A stretch of DNA of 64,000 nt. It comes from Gallionellaceae bacterium. Lineage in GTDB: Bacteria > Pseudomonadota > Gammaproteobacteria > Burkholderiales > Gallionellaceae. Location: contig JAUQWW010000049.1 in assembly GCA_030834965.1 (NCBI GenBank), forward strand, positions 1 to 64,000. The letters are read 5' to 3'. Below are positions 1 to 8,461 of the stretch, in pieces. Within the stretch, counting starts at the first letter, position 1. Each line of letters starts with the position of its first letter. Below the pieces are notes generated by a model, which was not told the origin of the DNA, ran no database searches, and was given only the letters and a program-made list of their open reading frames with translations. A program made the translations under genes and the position numbers.

Positions 1-797
1 TTTTCCAGATCGGGCGCGCCGCCCTTGAGGCGGTAGCCGCGCTTCTGGGCGATGGCGGCAATGACGTCGGCGCCATCCATTTTATGACCCTCTCCCCAAC
101 CCTCTCCCTTGGAGGGAGAGGGAGCAGGTATGCCGTAGCGCGCGCTGAGCAGGGCAGGGTAGTGCGCCAGCAGGATGTCGCCGAGAAAGGTGGCGACCTC
201 TTCGTCGATGATGGCATTGCGGCCGATGGCGTGGCTGGCGGCGAGCATGAGGCCATCGCTGTCATGTTCGATTTTTGGCCACATCAGACCCGGCGTGTCG
301 ATCAGCGTCATGCGTTCGTTCAGGTCGAAGCTCTGCTGGCTCTTGGTGACGGCTGGCTCGTCGCCCACCGCGGCCACGCGGCGCTTCAGCAGTGCATTCA
401 TCAGGGTGGATTTGCCGACATTTGGGATGCCCATGATCATCATGCGCAACGGCTTGAGCCGGGTGCCGCGATGCGGAGCGAGCACTTCGCACAGGCCGGG
501 CACCTTGGCGACGTCGCCCGGTTTCTTGCACGACAGCGCCACCGCCTTGACGTTCTTCTGCGCGTTGTAGAAGTTGAGCCAGGCCTTGGTGGCAGCGGGA
601 TCGGCCAGGTCGGTCTTGTTGAGGATTTTCAGGCAGGGGCGCTGGCGATGCAAACGCAATTCATTGATCAGCGGGTTGCTGCCTGCCTCGGGCACGCGCG
701 CATCGAGCACTTCGATCACGACATCGATTCGTTCCATGGTCTCGGCCGCTTTCTTGCGCGCCGAGGTCATGTGACCGGGAAACCACTGGATAGACAT
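1..797 (-). CDS. rbgA: Ribosome biogenesis GTPase RbgA/YlqF, 3' end outside window
   Basis: Read on the minus strand from ATG at 797, the protein opens MSIQWFPGHMTSARKK, the typical YlqF/RbgA start. It has the circularly permuted GTPase order: NKTD (G4) comes before GIPNVGKST (G1), then DTPG (G3). The family is a 50S subunit assembly GTPase acting in the cytoplasm. The C-terminal part contains about 14 odd residues (SPSKGEGWGEGHK) encoded by a dispersed stem-loop repeat at 87-124, and the frame stays open through it into RGYRLKGGAPDLEK at the window edge. The gene is cut by the window start, so its stop is not seen. Family assignment is firm; whether the insertion alters function is unknown. 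Confidence 0.92.
   Translation of the reverse strand, partial: MSIQWFPGHMTSARKKAAETMERIDVVIEVLDARVPEAGSNPLINELRLHRQRPCLKILNKTDLADPAATKAWLNFYNAQKNVKAVALSCKKPGDVAKVPGLCEVLAPHRGTRLKPLRMMIMGIPNVGKSTLMNALLKRRVAAVGDEPAVTKSQQSFDLNERMTLIDTPGLMWPKIEHDSDGLMLAASHAIGRNAIIDEEVATFLGDILLAHYPALLSARYGIPAPSPSKGEGWGEGHKMDGADVIAAIAQKRGYRLKGGAPDLE
87..124. repeat. Dispersed stem-loop repeat inside rbgA
   Basis: The segment carries ACCCTCTCCCCAACCCTC followed by the stem CTCTCCCTT-GGAGGGAGAG. The same architecture recurs at 35073-35103 and, as an inverted pair, at 42141-42243. Here it lies within a coding frame and is translated on the minus strand. These look like REP-type intergenic repeats; the mechanism of dispersal is unknown. 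Confidence 0.75.
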
Positions 798-1022
798 TCG
801 TATTGAACCAGCCGACTAAAGGCGCATTCTACCTTTACCAATCCACCGCGTCATGCCAGAGCATACAGAGAGGCAAAATTCCCACTCTTTCCAGTAATGA
901 CGCCGGGCGATCTCGTGTCGTAGAGTTTGCGAAGCGGTTTTTTTACCGGCATTATTCGGCTCAATAAGATTTAGATCGATCGTCTGTACGATACGGATGC
1001 AGACAAATTTGTGGGGGCGTCA

Positions 1023-1100
1023 ATGAACCAATTGATGAGTGTGAAGCTGCATGGTTCTCGACTTCTGATAGTGCAGACTGTTGGCAGGGCGTGCGCATGA
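1023..1100 (+). CDS. Possible 25-aa leader peptide upstream of rssA
   Basis: ATG at 1023 follows a GGGGG run at 5-9 bases. The frame encodes 25 residues (MNQLMSVKLHGSRLL...) and ends in TGA at 1098-1100, overlapping the rssA ATG at 1097 as ATGA. This geometry would allow translational coupling. No homology is recognised, and a frame this short can occur by chance, so this is a weak call. Confidence 0.22.
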   Translation: MNQLMSVKLHGSRLLIVQTVGRACA

Positions 1101-2005
1101 GCGCGCGGCGCAAACCGCGCGTGGGCCTCGCGCTGGGCAGCGGATCTGCGCGCGGCTGGGCGCATGTGGGCGTGATACGCGCGTTGGAGCAGGCCGGTAT
1201 CCGGCCGGACGTGGTGTGCGGAACGTCGGTCGGAGCGCTGGTAGGCGCTGCCTATGCGGCGGGCGAACTGGATCGTTTCGAGCAATGGCTGCTCGGAATG
1301 CGCGTGTCGGACGTGGTCGGTTTTATCGATGTGAGTCTGAGCGGCGGGATGCTCAAGGGCGAGCGGCTGATGGAGTTTTTCCGGCGCAGCTTTGTGGATC
1401 GCCCGATCGAAGAACTGGACATGCCTTACGCGGCAGTGGGCACTGCGTTGCATACGGGCGCCGAGATATGGCTGCGCGAGGGCTCGACGGTGGAGGCGGT
1501 GCGCGCCTCCATTGCGCTGCCCGCTTTGTTCACACCGGTGCTGCGCGACGGCACAATGCTGGTGGATGGCGGGCTCGTCAATCCGGTGCCTGTGTCGCTG
1601 GCGCGCGCAATGGGCGCCGAGATTGTGATCGCGGTCGATCTCAGCTCCGACATTCTGGGGCGCCACCTGGCCGAGGAAGCCCAGGCCGAAGCGCACAGCA
1701 GCGCGATCGGCGAATGGATGCACAAGCTGCAGGAAAATCTGGGCGAACTCATTTCCTCGGATGTGCCCGACGAGCCCAGCCTGCCATCCATGCTCGACGT
1801 GATGGCTTCCAGCATCAATATCATGCAGGTGCGCATTACGCGCAGCCGCATGGCGGGCGACCCGCCGGACGTGATCGTGTCGCCGCGGCTGGCACACCTC
1901 GGCCTGTTCGATTTTCACCGCGCAAAGGAGGCAATCGACGAAGGCAAACGCGCGGTGGAGGCGATTCTGCACACTCTTCGTGTGCTCGACGAGCGTCCGT
2001 CATGA
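1097..2005 (+). CDS. Patatin-like phospholipase / RssA-type serine esterase
   Basis: The 302-aa protein has the patatin hallmarks: a glycine-rich oxyanion region (GLALGSGSARG, residues 10-20), the nucleophile elbow GTSVG with Ser44, and the DGG catalytic aspartate motif (VDGGLVNPVP, about residue 156). Together they form the Ser-Asp dyad of bacterial patatin/RssA hydrolases, which act on acyl esters or lipids. No signal peptide or membrane segment is visible, so it is probably cytosolic. ATG at 1097 is chosen over an in-frame GTG at 1091 because GGCAGG at 1082-1087 is better spaced. The substrate cannot be inferred from sequence. It stands alone between rbgA and the ene-reductase operon. Confidence 0.85.
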   Translation: MSARRKPRVGLALGSGSARGWAHVGVIRALEQAGIRPDVVCGTSVGALVGAAYAAGELDRFEQWLLGMRVSDVVGFIDVSLSGGMLKGERLMEFFRRSFVDRPIEELDMPYAAVGTALHTGAEIWLREGSTVEAVRASIALPALFTPVLRDGTMLVDGGLVNPVPVSLARAMGAEIVIAVDLSSDILGRHLAEEAQAEAHSSAIGEWMHKLQENLGELISSDVPDEPSLPSMLDVMASSINIMQVRITRSRMAGDPPDVIVSPRLAHLGLFDFHRAKEAIDEGKRAVEAILHTLRVLDERPS

Positions 2006-2105
2006 AGGCGCCGATGCTGGACTACGGCTAGTGACAGTGGAGCAGGCGGTCAAGAATTTCCCCCAATGCCGTACTGAGGTCGTAGCAGCAATCTTATTCA
2101 TGGCG

Positions 2106-3173
2106 CTAGTAATCTGTATATCCCTTTTCTCCCGGTGTATAGAACGTGCTGAAATCTGGTGCAGCCAGGGCACTGCCAGTACGCAATTTTTCCACCAGAT
2201 CGGGATTGGAGATGAACGGACGGCCGAACGCTACGAGGTCGCCACGCTGTGCGTCTAGGTCGGCACTCGCACGAGCCAGGTCATAGCCGCCGGACAGAAT
2301 GTACGTGCCTTTGAATGCGGCGCGTATTTTCGCTTTCAAGGCGGGGCTGACTTCCGGTGCGCCCATCGAGCTGTGATCAACGACGTGGATATATACCAGG
2401 CCGATGCGGTTCAGTTCGGCAATCAGGTGTTCGTACAGCGCGTCCATCTCGGCATCAGGCGTCATGCCGTTGAACACGCCATAAGGTGAGATGCGCATGC
2501 CAACACGATCCGCGCCGATGGCGGCAGCAGAAGCCTTGGCAACTTCTACGGCGAAGCGGACGCGGTGCTCAATACTGCCGCCCCAGCCGTCAGTGCGCTG
2601 GTTGGAAGCAGTATTGAGGAACTGGTCGATCAGATAGCCGTTCGCCGCATGCAGTTCGATGCCATCGAATCCTGCTTTGATAGCGAGTTTGGCGGCAGCA
2701 GCATATTCAGCGATGGCCTGCGCGATGTCTGCTTCGCTCATCGCAGTGGGGACGGGGTGCGGCTGTTGGCCGTTGCTGTCTGTCCACATTTCGCCCGGTG
2801 CGGCGACAGCCGAGGGCGCAAGTATTTTCGCTCCTGCCGGCATGTTTTCGGGATGGCTGACGCGCCCGGTGTGCATCAGCTGCACGAATATCTTGCCTCC
2901 AGCCTGATGCACGCCGTCAGTTACGCGGCGCCAGCCTTGCACTTGCGCATCGCTGAACAGGCCGGGGATGCGGGCATAGCCCAAGCCATTTGCAGAAGGC
3001 GACGTGCCTTCAGTGATGATGAGCCCGGCTGTTGCGCGCAGCCGATAATACTTTTCCATCATTTCGTTCGGCACATTGCCGATGGCACGGGAGCGAGTCA
3101 TGGGCGCCATGACGATGCGGTTCTTTAGTTGCAGCGTGCCGAGTGTGGCGTGGGTAAACAGGGTAGTAGTCAT
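2106..3173 (-). CDS. nemA: Old yellow enzyme family ene-reductase (NemA-like)
   Basis: This 355-aa flavoprotein opens MTTTLFTHATLGTLQLKNRI and runs through PMTR, the HAANGYLIDQF His-x-x-Asn substrate-binding motif and RTDGWGGSIEHR, as in FMN-dependent OYE/N-ethylmaleimide reductases that reduce electrophilic alkenes, maleimides and nitro compounds with NAD(P)H. The usual EYGGS is GWGGS here. An in-frame start at 3260 exists, but ATG at 3173 with AAGGAAA upstream matches the family N-terminus. It is the last gene of a pirin-DoxX-OYE set on the minus strand, probably expressed from the 4.6-kb divergent promoter as an electrophile or redox stress unit. Confidence 0.9.
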   Translation of the reverse strand: MTTTLFTHATLGTLQLKNRIVMAPMTRSRAIGNVPNEMMEKYYRLRATAGLIITEGTSPSANGLGYARIPGLFSDAQVQGWRRVTDGVHQAGGKIFVQLMHTGRVSHPENMPAGAKILAPSAVAAPGEMWTDSNGQQPHPVPTAMSEADIAQAIAEYAAAAKLAIKAGFDGIELHAANGYLIDQFLNTASNQRTDGWGGSIEHRVRFAVEVAKASAAAIGADRVGMRISPYGVFNGMTPDAEMDALYEHLIAELNRIGLVYIHVVDHSSMGAPEVSPALKAKIRAAFKGTYILSGGYDLARASADLDAQRGDLVAFGRPFISNPDLVEKLRTGSALAAPDFSTFYTPGEKGYTDY

Positions 3174-3225
3174 GTTGTTTTTCCTTTCTTGTAGATATTT
3201 AATCGATAAAGTTTGGTTCAGTAAC

Positions 3226-3684
3226 TCAACGTTGAGAAGACTGAGTCTGTGTTTCTCCATCCAGGCTCAGACGACCGGCGCCGAATACGGTGAATGCCAG
3301 CAGGCCGCCTGCCATCGTGAGATTTTTCATAAACATGATCTGCTGCATCTGGTCGGCCCCCGAATGAAACAACAGCGCAGAAACGATGCAAAACACCGCC
3401 AGTGCGAATGCCGCCAGACGTGCTTGAAACCCAAGCAGCAGTGCCAGTCCGCCACCAATTTCAAGCATGATCACGAGTGGCAGAAGCGCACCGGATACGC
3501 CAACCGAGGCCATGTAGGCCTGCGTTCCCGCGTAGCCAGCCCCCAGTTTGCTGAATCCCGCGCTGATGAAAATTGCCGAGGCCAGGAGTCTGGCGGCAAT
3601 TCCCAGCGACGCGTTGATTGCGGGTATCGACACCAATCTTACGATGCTGCTATTAAGCTGCTTAAAAATATTTGTCGTGCTCAT
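3226..3684 (-). CDS. DoxX family membrane protein
   Basis: A 152-aa protein with four hydrophobic segments and the DoxX/YqjF pattern (RLLASAIFISAGFSKLGAG, then LEIGGGLALLLGFQARLAAF and LFHSGADQ..FMKNLTMAGGLL). DoxX proteins are inner-membrane proteins; some are linked to thiol or redox stress and thiosulfate:quinone chemistry, but a specific reaction cannot be claimed here. It lies between pirin (33 bp downstream of it) and nemA (52 bp gap), which suggests co-transcription and a stress role rather than membership of the Sox pathway. Confidence 0.88.
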   Translation of the reverse strand: MSTTNIFKQLNSSIVRLVSIPAINASLGIAARLLASAIFISAGFSKLGAGYAGTQAYMASVGVSGALLPLVIMLEIGGGLALLLGFQARLAAFALAVFCIVSALLFHSGADQMQQIMFMKNLTMAGGLLAFTVFGAGRLSLDGETQTQSSQR

Positions 3685-3717
3685 GTCATGCTCCTTGTCG
3701 GTTAAAGGTTATGCCAT

Positions 3718-4587
3718 TCAGGCGAAGCGGCCCGAGCCAAAATCATCCAATGCCTGATGAATTTCTTCCTGTGTGTTCATCACGAACGGCCCGTACTGCA
3801 CGATGGGCTCGTTGAGAGGTTTGCCTGCGATCAGGATAAGACGCGCATCCTGTGTCGCGTTCAGCGTCACGCCATCGGCTCCCGGCGTATTGCTCAATAC
3901 TCCCATGCGCTGCGCTTCCACCCGCGTGTCGCCGACGCTTACCGCACCGCGATAGACGTAGATAAACGCGTTATGCGTATCCGGCAGCGCGGTCGAGAAT
4001 GAAGCGCCCGCAGGCAAGTGCACATCCAGATACAGCGGCTCGGTGACCTCGCGGGTAACAGCACCTGCAACACCGTTGCTTACACCTGCGATTACGCGCA
4101 CGGTGACGTTTTCTGCCGTGACATATTCCGGGATCTCCTCGCTCGAAAAGTCGCGATACCACGGTTCCGTCATCTTGCGCTGTGCGGGCAGATTGAGCCA
4201 AAGCTGGAAGCCTTCCATCACGCCGTCTTCCTGCTCGGGAATCTCGGAGTGGATCACCCCGCGCCCGGCAGTCATCCACTGCACGCCGCCATTTTCCAGC
4301 AAGCCTTCGTGTCCCGCGCTGTCGCGGTGCCGCATGCGACCGGAGAGCATGTAGGTCACCGTCTCGAAGCCGCGATGCGGGTGATCGGGGAAGCCGGCGA
4401 TGTAGTCGTCCGGGTCGTCGCTGCCGAAGGCATCCAGCATCAGGAACGGGTCGAGGCGGCGTTGCAATTTGCCGGTGAGCACGCGCGTAAGCTTGACGCC
4501 TGCACCATCTGACGTCGCGACGCCCTCAATGAGACGGTCGATACTGCGCGATTGGCTCAAAGTGGTTTTTTCAGTAATAGCATTCAT
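3718..4587 (-). CDS. Pirin family protein
   Basis: The 289-aa bicupin contains the pirin metal site HPHRGFETVTYMLSG...RHRD...GGVQWMTAGRGVIHSE, giving His, His, His and Glu ligands for iron. Bacterial pirins include quercetin 2,3-dioxygenases and redox-sensing regulators, so the exact role is open. It is the first gene of the pirin-doxX-nemA set and is transcribed away from the LysR regulator 91 bp off. That pairing (LysR with pirin and an OYE) suggests inducible electrophile detoxification. Confidence 0.9.
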   Translation of the reverse strand: MNAITEKTTLSQSRSIDRLIEGVATSDGAGVKLTRVLTGKLQRRLDPFLMLDAFGSDDPDDYIAGFPDHPHRGFETVTYMLSGRMRHRDSAGHEGLLENGGVQWMTAGRGVIHSEIPEQEDGVMEGFQLWLNLPAQRKMTEPWYRDFSSEEIPEYVTAENVTVRVIAGVSNGVAGAVTREVTEPLYLDVHLPAGASFSTALPDTHNAFIYVYRGAVSVGDTRVEAQRMGVLSNTPGADGVTLNATQDARLILIAGKPLNEPIVQYGPFVMNTQEEIHQALDDFGSGRFA

Positions 4588-4678
4588 GGTCTGCTCCTTA
4601 GAGGAAGGAAAGTGATTGCATATTAGGCGTCTCGAAAAGATAGATAAAGCCGTTAAACTGGGATAGACTATTCCAATA

Positions 4679-5584
4679 ATGGAACAAAAAAATACCTCCG
4701 CTGACGATTACATTCTGTTCGCCACCATCGTCGAACAGGAAAGCCTCGTGCGTGCTGCTGAATATCTCGGTATGCCCAAAGCGACGGTTTCCCGCCGCCT
4801 GACGAATCTTGAAGCAGCGCTGGGGCAGCGGCTGCTGTTGCGAACGACACGCCGCCTGACGCTCACTGAATTCGGGCAGGAATTCCTCGACCATTGCCGC
4901 CGCGTCGCCGAAGAAGTTGCCACGACGCAGGATTTTATTCGCAGCCAGGAAGCGCAGCCGCGCGGACGCTTGCGCGTTTCCATGCCGGGCGATTATGCCA
5001 GGCACCATTTTGCGCGTGCCATTGCAACTTTCATCGAAGCCTATCCCGAGATACAGCTTGATCTAGATCTGACTTCGCGGCGCGTTGATCTGATCGGCGA
5101 ACGCTTCGATCTGGCCATCCGCATGGGCGCTCTGGAAAACGATTCCAGCCTGGTGGCACGCAAAATTCATGAACAGGGCTTCGGCCTTTATGTCAGCCCT
5201 ATCTATCTTGCGCTCCATTCTGCACCGAAACATCCGGATGAACTGGAGCATCATACGGCGGTTCGCTTGCTGTCCGCACGAGGGAGTGCCGTCCCATGGA
5301 AACTGGTGCGCGGCAAAGCCGTTTGGGAAAGCATTCCGCCCGGGCGGCTTACGCTGAACTCGCCTGACATGATCCAGCAGCTATTGCTGAATGGTGCAGG
5401 CATTGGTGCATTGCCGAACAGTTTTGCTGAAGAAGACGTGCGCCTCAAACGGCTGGTGCGTGTGCTGCCGGAGTGGTCTCTGCCCTCTGTGCCCGCCTGG
5501 GCAGTGATGCCCATGCGCCGCTACCTGCCAGCCAAGACGCGCGTCTTTCTGGCGCATCTTGAACGGTTCATGGAGCGAGGGTGA
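4679..5584 (+). CDS. LysR family transcriptional regulator
   Basis: A 301-aa protein with an N-terminal winged HTH (ILFATIVEQESLVRAAEYLGMPKATVSRRLTNLEAALGQRLLLRTTRRLTLTEFG, residues 12-66) and the LysR effector domain (RGRLRVSMPGDYARHHFARAI...). It belongs to the CrgA/AaeR-like class. It is divergent from pirin. The 91-bp intergenic space holds GACTATTCCAATAATGG over the start, a possible autoregulatory site; no motif search was run. The likely target is the pirin-doxX-nemA operon. Confidence 0.92.
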   Translation: MEQKNTSADDYILFATIVEQESLVRAAEYLGMPKATVSRRLTNLEAALGQRLLLRTTRRLTLTEFGQEFLDHCRRVAEEVATTQDFIRSQEAQPRGRLRVSMPGDYARHHFARAIATFIEAYPEIQLDLDLTSRRVDLIGERFDLAIRMGALENDSSLVARKIHEQGFGLYVSPIYLALHSAPKHPDELEHHTAVRLLSARGSAVPWKLVRGKAVWESIPPGRLTLNSPDMIQQLLLNGAGIGALPNSFAEEDVRLKRLVRVLPEWSLPSVPAWAVMPMRRYLPAKTRVFLAHLERFMERG

Positions 5585-5757
5585 TCGAGGATATCGATTT
5601 CATCCTGCATGCGCAGGCGCCCGTGCGGCCGTCGCAGCCACTGGACGGTTGTAATGCAACATGGCGGTGCTCGGTTCCGGTACCGGGGACAGGCGAACAG
5701 GGACATTTTCTGCGGCTGCGCAAGGCCGCATATTGCCGACAATCAGAAAGGTCGCTT

Positions 5758-6456
5758 ATGAACAAGATTATGTTTTTAGTCATGCTGTGTTTTTTTGTGC
5801 CAGCGCCTTCCGGCATTGCGGGCGGGGAACCGGCCGTTGTCTATTGGGATTCGGAGGCGGGCAAGGCATTGCGCGCCCGCATTCCGGCTGATGCGGACTA
5901 CTGGGAGCTGAGCACGACCTTCGCCGTGCAAAGCACACAGACATATTGTTCGGTAGCCAGCGCCATTACCGTGCTCAACGCCATGCCTGTCAACAAACCC
6001 GTTGACCCTGCTTATGCGCCTTATGCCTATTTCACCCAGAGCAACTATTTCACTCCGGATGTGATTAGGGTCATCAGCCCACAGACCGTGCTGTCGATGG
6101 GGATGACACGGGAGCAGATGGCCGAAACGCTGGCCCTCCACGGCGTCAAGGCGCAAACCGTCGCCGGCGATACGCTGAACGATGAGGGGCTGCGCACCCT
6201 GTTGGGCAAGACGCTGGGTGACGACGGGCAGTTTGTGCTGGTCAATTACTTGCGTGCAAATCTGGGGCAGGTAGGCGGCGGACATTGGTCAGTCCTGGCG
6301 GCCTTTGATGCACAGTCCGACAGTGTTCTGATTCTCGATGTGGCCAGGTACAAATATGCCCCGGTGTGGATTGGCATCAGCACTCTGCGGCAGGCGATAG
6401 CCACTATCGACACCACCAGCAATATGGCGCGGGGACTGGTCATCGTATCCAAGTGA
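5758..6456 (+). CDS. Phytochelatin synthase-like cysteine protease, exported
   Basis: A 232-aa protein with a signal peptide (MNKIMFLVMLCFFVPAPSGIAGG) and the papain-fold phytochelatin synthase catalytic triad: Cys64 in QTYCSVASA, His176 in GGGHWSVLAAFD and Asp194 in LILDVARYKY. Bacterial short PCS-like proteins resemble cyanobacterial Alr0975, which cleaves the glycine from glutathione with little transpeptidation. It lacks the C-terminal cysteine-rich sensor domain of plant enzymes, as expected for this length. ATG at 5758 follows AGAAAGG. A longer in-frame extension upstream has no RBS and would bury the signal peptide. A periplasmic role in glutathione or thiol turnover near the sulfur genes is inference. 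Confidence 0.83.
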   Translation: MNKIMFLVMLCFFVPAPSGIAGGEPAVVYWDSEAGKALRARIPADADYWELSTTFAVQSTQTYCSVASAITVLNAMPVNKPVDPAYAPYAYFTQSNYFTPDVIRVISPQTVLSMGMTREQMAETLALHGVKAQTVAGDTLNDEGLRTLLGKTLGDDGQFVLVNYLRANLGQVGGGHWSVLAAFDAQSDSVLILDVARYKYAPVWIGISTLRQAIATIDTTSNMARGLVIVSK

Positions 6457-6757
6457 TGGGAACGAGGGCCCGTGCGCACGATGCGTGCAACGCAGGAAAG
6501 TGCGGTTTGATGTTTTTGTTTCATGCTACAACCGGCCCTTGGCATCTGTTTCCTGCCACCGCATTTCATTCACGTATTGTGTACATGCAAGTCGGGCAAT
6601 CGATAAACCGCCCGCAACGCCGCGCTGCCGGCACGCATCGACCCATTCTGGCTTGTTCCTTATTTTTTAAGAACTATATTGACGCTGCCACATTTAGGGC
6701 GGAAACTTTCAAACGTTGTATGGGCATTTTTCATTCACTTTCATTGTAGGGGGGATC
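6457..6757. other. Intergenic region before fccA
   Basis: About 300 bp with no credible gene: frames here lack ribosome sites and family features. The last 100 bp are A+T-rich around 6655-6690 and probably contain the fccAB promoter, but no clear -35/-10 pair stands out by eye. Confidence 0.4.
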
Positions 6758-7063
6758 ATGAAAATGGCATCAGCAAAATACCTGCTGGGCTTGCTGGCAT
6801 TGTGTGCTGGTACGGCTCACGCGGGGGAAAATCTCAACAGCCGCAACTGGGCGGCATCGTGCTCAGCCTGCCACGGCACTAACGGTCATGCTGTGACCGG
6901 AATGGCGGCGCTGGCGGGTGTGGACAAAGCCTACCTGGTCAACACCATGCTGGAGTTCAAGTCAGGCAAGAGGCCGGCGACCTTGATGCACCAAATCGCC
7001 AAGGGCTACTCCGACGAGCAGATCGGGCAAATCGCGGAATTCTTTGCCAAGCAAAAAAAATAG
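6758..7063 (+). CDS. fccA: Monoheme cytochrome c subunit of flavocytochrome c sulfide dehydrogenase
   Basis: A 101-aa protein with a Sec signal ending GTAHA and one heme motif CSACH (Cys35-His39), followed by a class I cytochrome c C-terminus (LMHQIAKGYSDEQIGQIAEFF, Met ligand). It lies 33 bp upstream of the flavoprotein fccB, so it is the electron-accepting heme subunit of sulfide:cytochrome c reductase (SoxE-type) in the periplasm. Purple sulfur bacteria have a diheme partner; this one is monoheme. ATG at 6758 follows TAGGGGGGATC. An upstream in-frame ATG at 6716 would disrupt the signal peptide. Confidence 0.88.
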   Translation: MKMASAKYLLGLLALCAGTAHAGENLNSRNWAASCSACHGTNGHAVTGMAALAGVDKAYLVNTMLEFKSGKRPATLMHQIAKGYSDEQIGQIAEFFAKQKK

Positions 7064-7096
7064 CGTTCACCAACGTTTTCAACAGGAGAATAAATC

Positions 7097-8368
7097 ATGG
7101 AAAGGCGCGAATTTATTAAGTTGGTCTCGGCGGGTGCTGCGCTGGCTGCGCTGCCTGGTTGCGCCACGACCAGCGGCGGCAGAACCATCGGCAGGGTGGT
7201 TGTAGTGGGTGGCGGGTACGCAGGCGCGGCCGCGGCGAAATATGTGCGCATGTGGGGGCCGGACATCGAAGTGGTACTGGTCGAGCGCAATGCCGAATTC
7301 ATTTCATGTCCCTTGAGCAACCGCGTGCTGGCAGGCGTAATGAGCATTCAGGATTTGACCAGAGGCTATGACCAGCTGGGGTCCAAGCACGGCGTAAAGG
7401 TCGTACAAGACGAAGTGCTCGCGGTGGACGCGGATAAGCGCACGCTCAAGCTCGCTCAGGGCGATACGCTCAGCTATGACCGCCTGATCGTCGCGCCCGG
7501 AATAAACTTCATGTATGAGGCAATACCCGGCCTGAATAGTGCCGAGGCGCAGCAAAAAGTGCTGCATGCCTGGAAAGCGGGGCCAGAGACCGTGGCGCTG
7601 CGCAAGCAGCTGGAAGCGATGCCGGACGGCGGCGTATACGCGCTCACGATTCCCAAGGCGCCATACCGCTGCCCACCCGGCCCTTACGAGCGCGCCTGCC
7701 AAGTGGCATTCTATTTCAAGCAGCACAAACCCAAATCCAAGGTGCTCATCCTGGATGCCAACGAGGATATCGTGTCAAAGAAAGGCCTGTTCACCAAGGC
7801 CTGGAAAGATCTGTACCCTGGCATAGTGGAATACCGAAACAACAGCGAGCTGGTTGATGTGGATGCAAAAACCCTTACTGCCAAGCTGCAATTCGATGAT
7901 GTGAAAGCCGATGTGTTGAATGTGGTGCCGCCGCAGAAGGCCGGAAAAATCGCCGAAAGTGCAGGCCTCATTACCGCGAACAATCGTTGGTGCGGGGTGG
8001 ACTTCCTGAGTTTCGAATCGCTGGCGCATAAAAACATCCACGTGCTGGGCGACTCGATCCTGGCCGCACCCGCCATGCCCAAGTCCGGCCACATGTCGAA
8101 CCAGCATGCCAAGGTGTGTGCCGCCGCCGTTGTAGCGCTGATGCATGGAGAGCAGGTGAACGCCGATCCGATGATCGCTAACACGTGCTACAGCTTTGTG
8201 AGCGACAAGGAGGCGGTGCATGTGTCGTCCATCCACAAGTATGACACCGAAAAGAAAACCATGGTCACGGTGCAGGGAAGCGGCGGCTTGTCGAGTGCTT
8301 CATCCGACATTGAGGGCCAATACGCCGAAGCATGGGCGCACAATATCTGGGCAGATATGCTGGGGTGA
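7097..8368 (+). CDS. fccB: Flavocytochrome c sulfide dehydrogenase, flavoprotein subunit
   Basis: This 423-aa protein has a twin-arginine start (MERREFIKLVSAGAALAA), a Rossmann FAD motif VVVVGGGYAGAAAAKY (residues 34-49) and the paired redox cysteines Cys192 (YRCPPGPYER) and Cys364 (ANTCYSF), which form the disulfide that takes electrons from sulfide in FccB/SoxF. A second FAD segment, IHVLGDS, lies at about 314-320. It oxidises sulfide to sulfur or polysulfide in the periplasm and passes electrons to FccA. The signal ends ALPGCATT, so a lipobox-like cleavage at Cys22 is possible, which would tether it to a membrane; this is speculative. A strong terminator follows. Confidence 0.93.
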   Translation: MERREFIKLVSAGAALAALPGCATTSGGRTIGRVVVVGGGYAGAAAAKYVRMWGPDIEVVLVERNAEFISCPLSNRVLAGVMSIQDLTRGYDQLGSKHGVKVVQDEVLAVDADKRTLKLAQGDTLSYDRLIVAPGINFMYEAIPGLNSAEAQQKVLHAWKAGPETVALRKQLEAMPDGGVYALTIPKAPYRCPPGPYERACQVAFYFKQHKPKSKVLILDANEDIVSKKGLFTKAWKDLYPGIVEYRNNSELVDVDAKTLTAKLQFDDVKADVLNVVPPQKAGKIAESAGLITANNRWCGVDFLSFESLAHKNIHVLGDSILAAPAMPKSGHMSNQHAKVCAAAVVALMHGEQVNADPMIANTCYSFVSDKEAVHVSSIHKYDTEKKTMVTVQGSGGLSSASSDIEGQYAEAWAHNIWADMLG

Positions 8369-8392
8369 TACTCAAGGAAGTTAGTGTTTGAG

Positions 8393-8418
8393 AACCCGCC
8401 CGATAGGGCGGGTTTTTT
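8393..8418 (+). terminator. Rho-independent terminator after fccAB
   Basis: AACCCGCCC-GATA-GGGCGGGTT followed by TTTT is a perfect 9-bp stem with a U-run, 24 bp after the fccB stop. It sits between convergent fccAB and soxT and mainly serves the plus strand. Confidence 0.92.
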
Positions 8419-8461
8419 ATGCCTCGTATCGGAGGCTCTATGGCAAACTAAATGCTACCCA

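Noticed and set aside
971-1972. Long minus-strand frame (333 codons) opposite the patatin gene
   Set aside because: It is antisense to a clear patatin frame, rich in His/Arg/Ala as expected for a shadow, with no family features or ribosome site.
1980-2258. 92-codon plus frame after rssA
   Set aside because: Overlaps the rssA and nemA ends, no ribosome site, no recognisable features.
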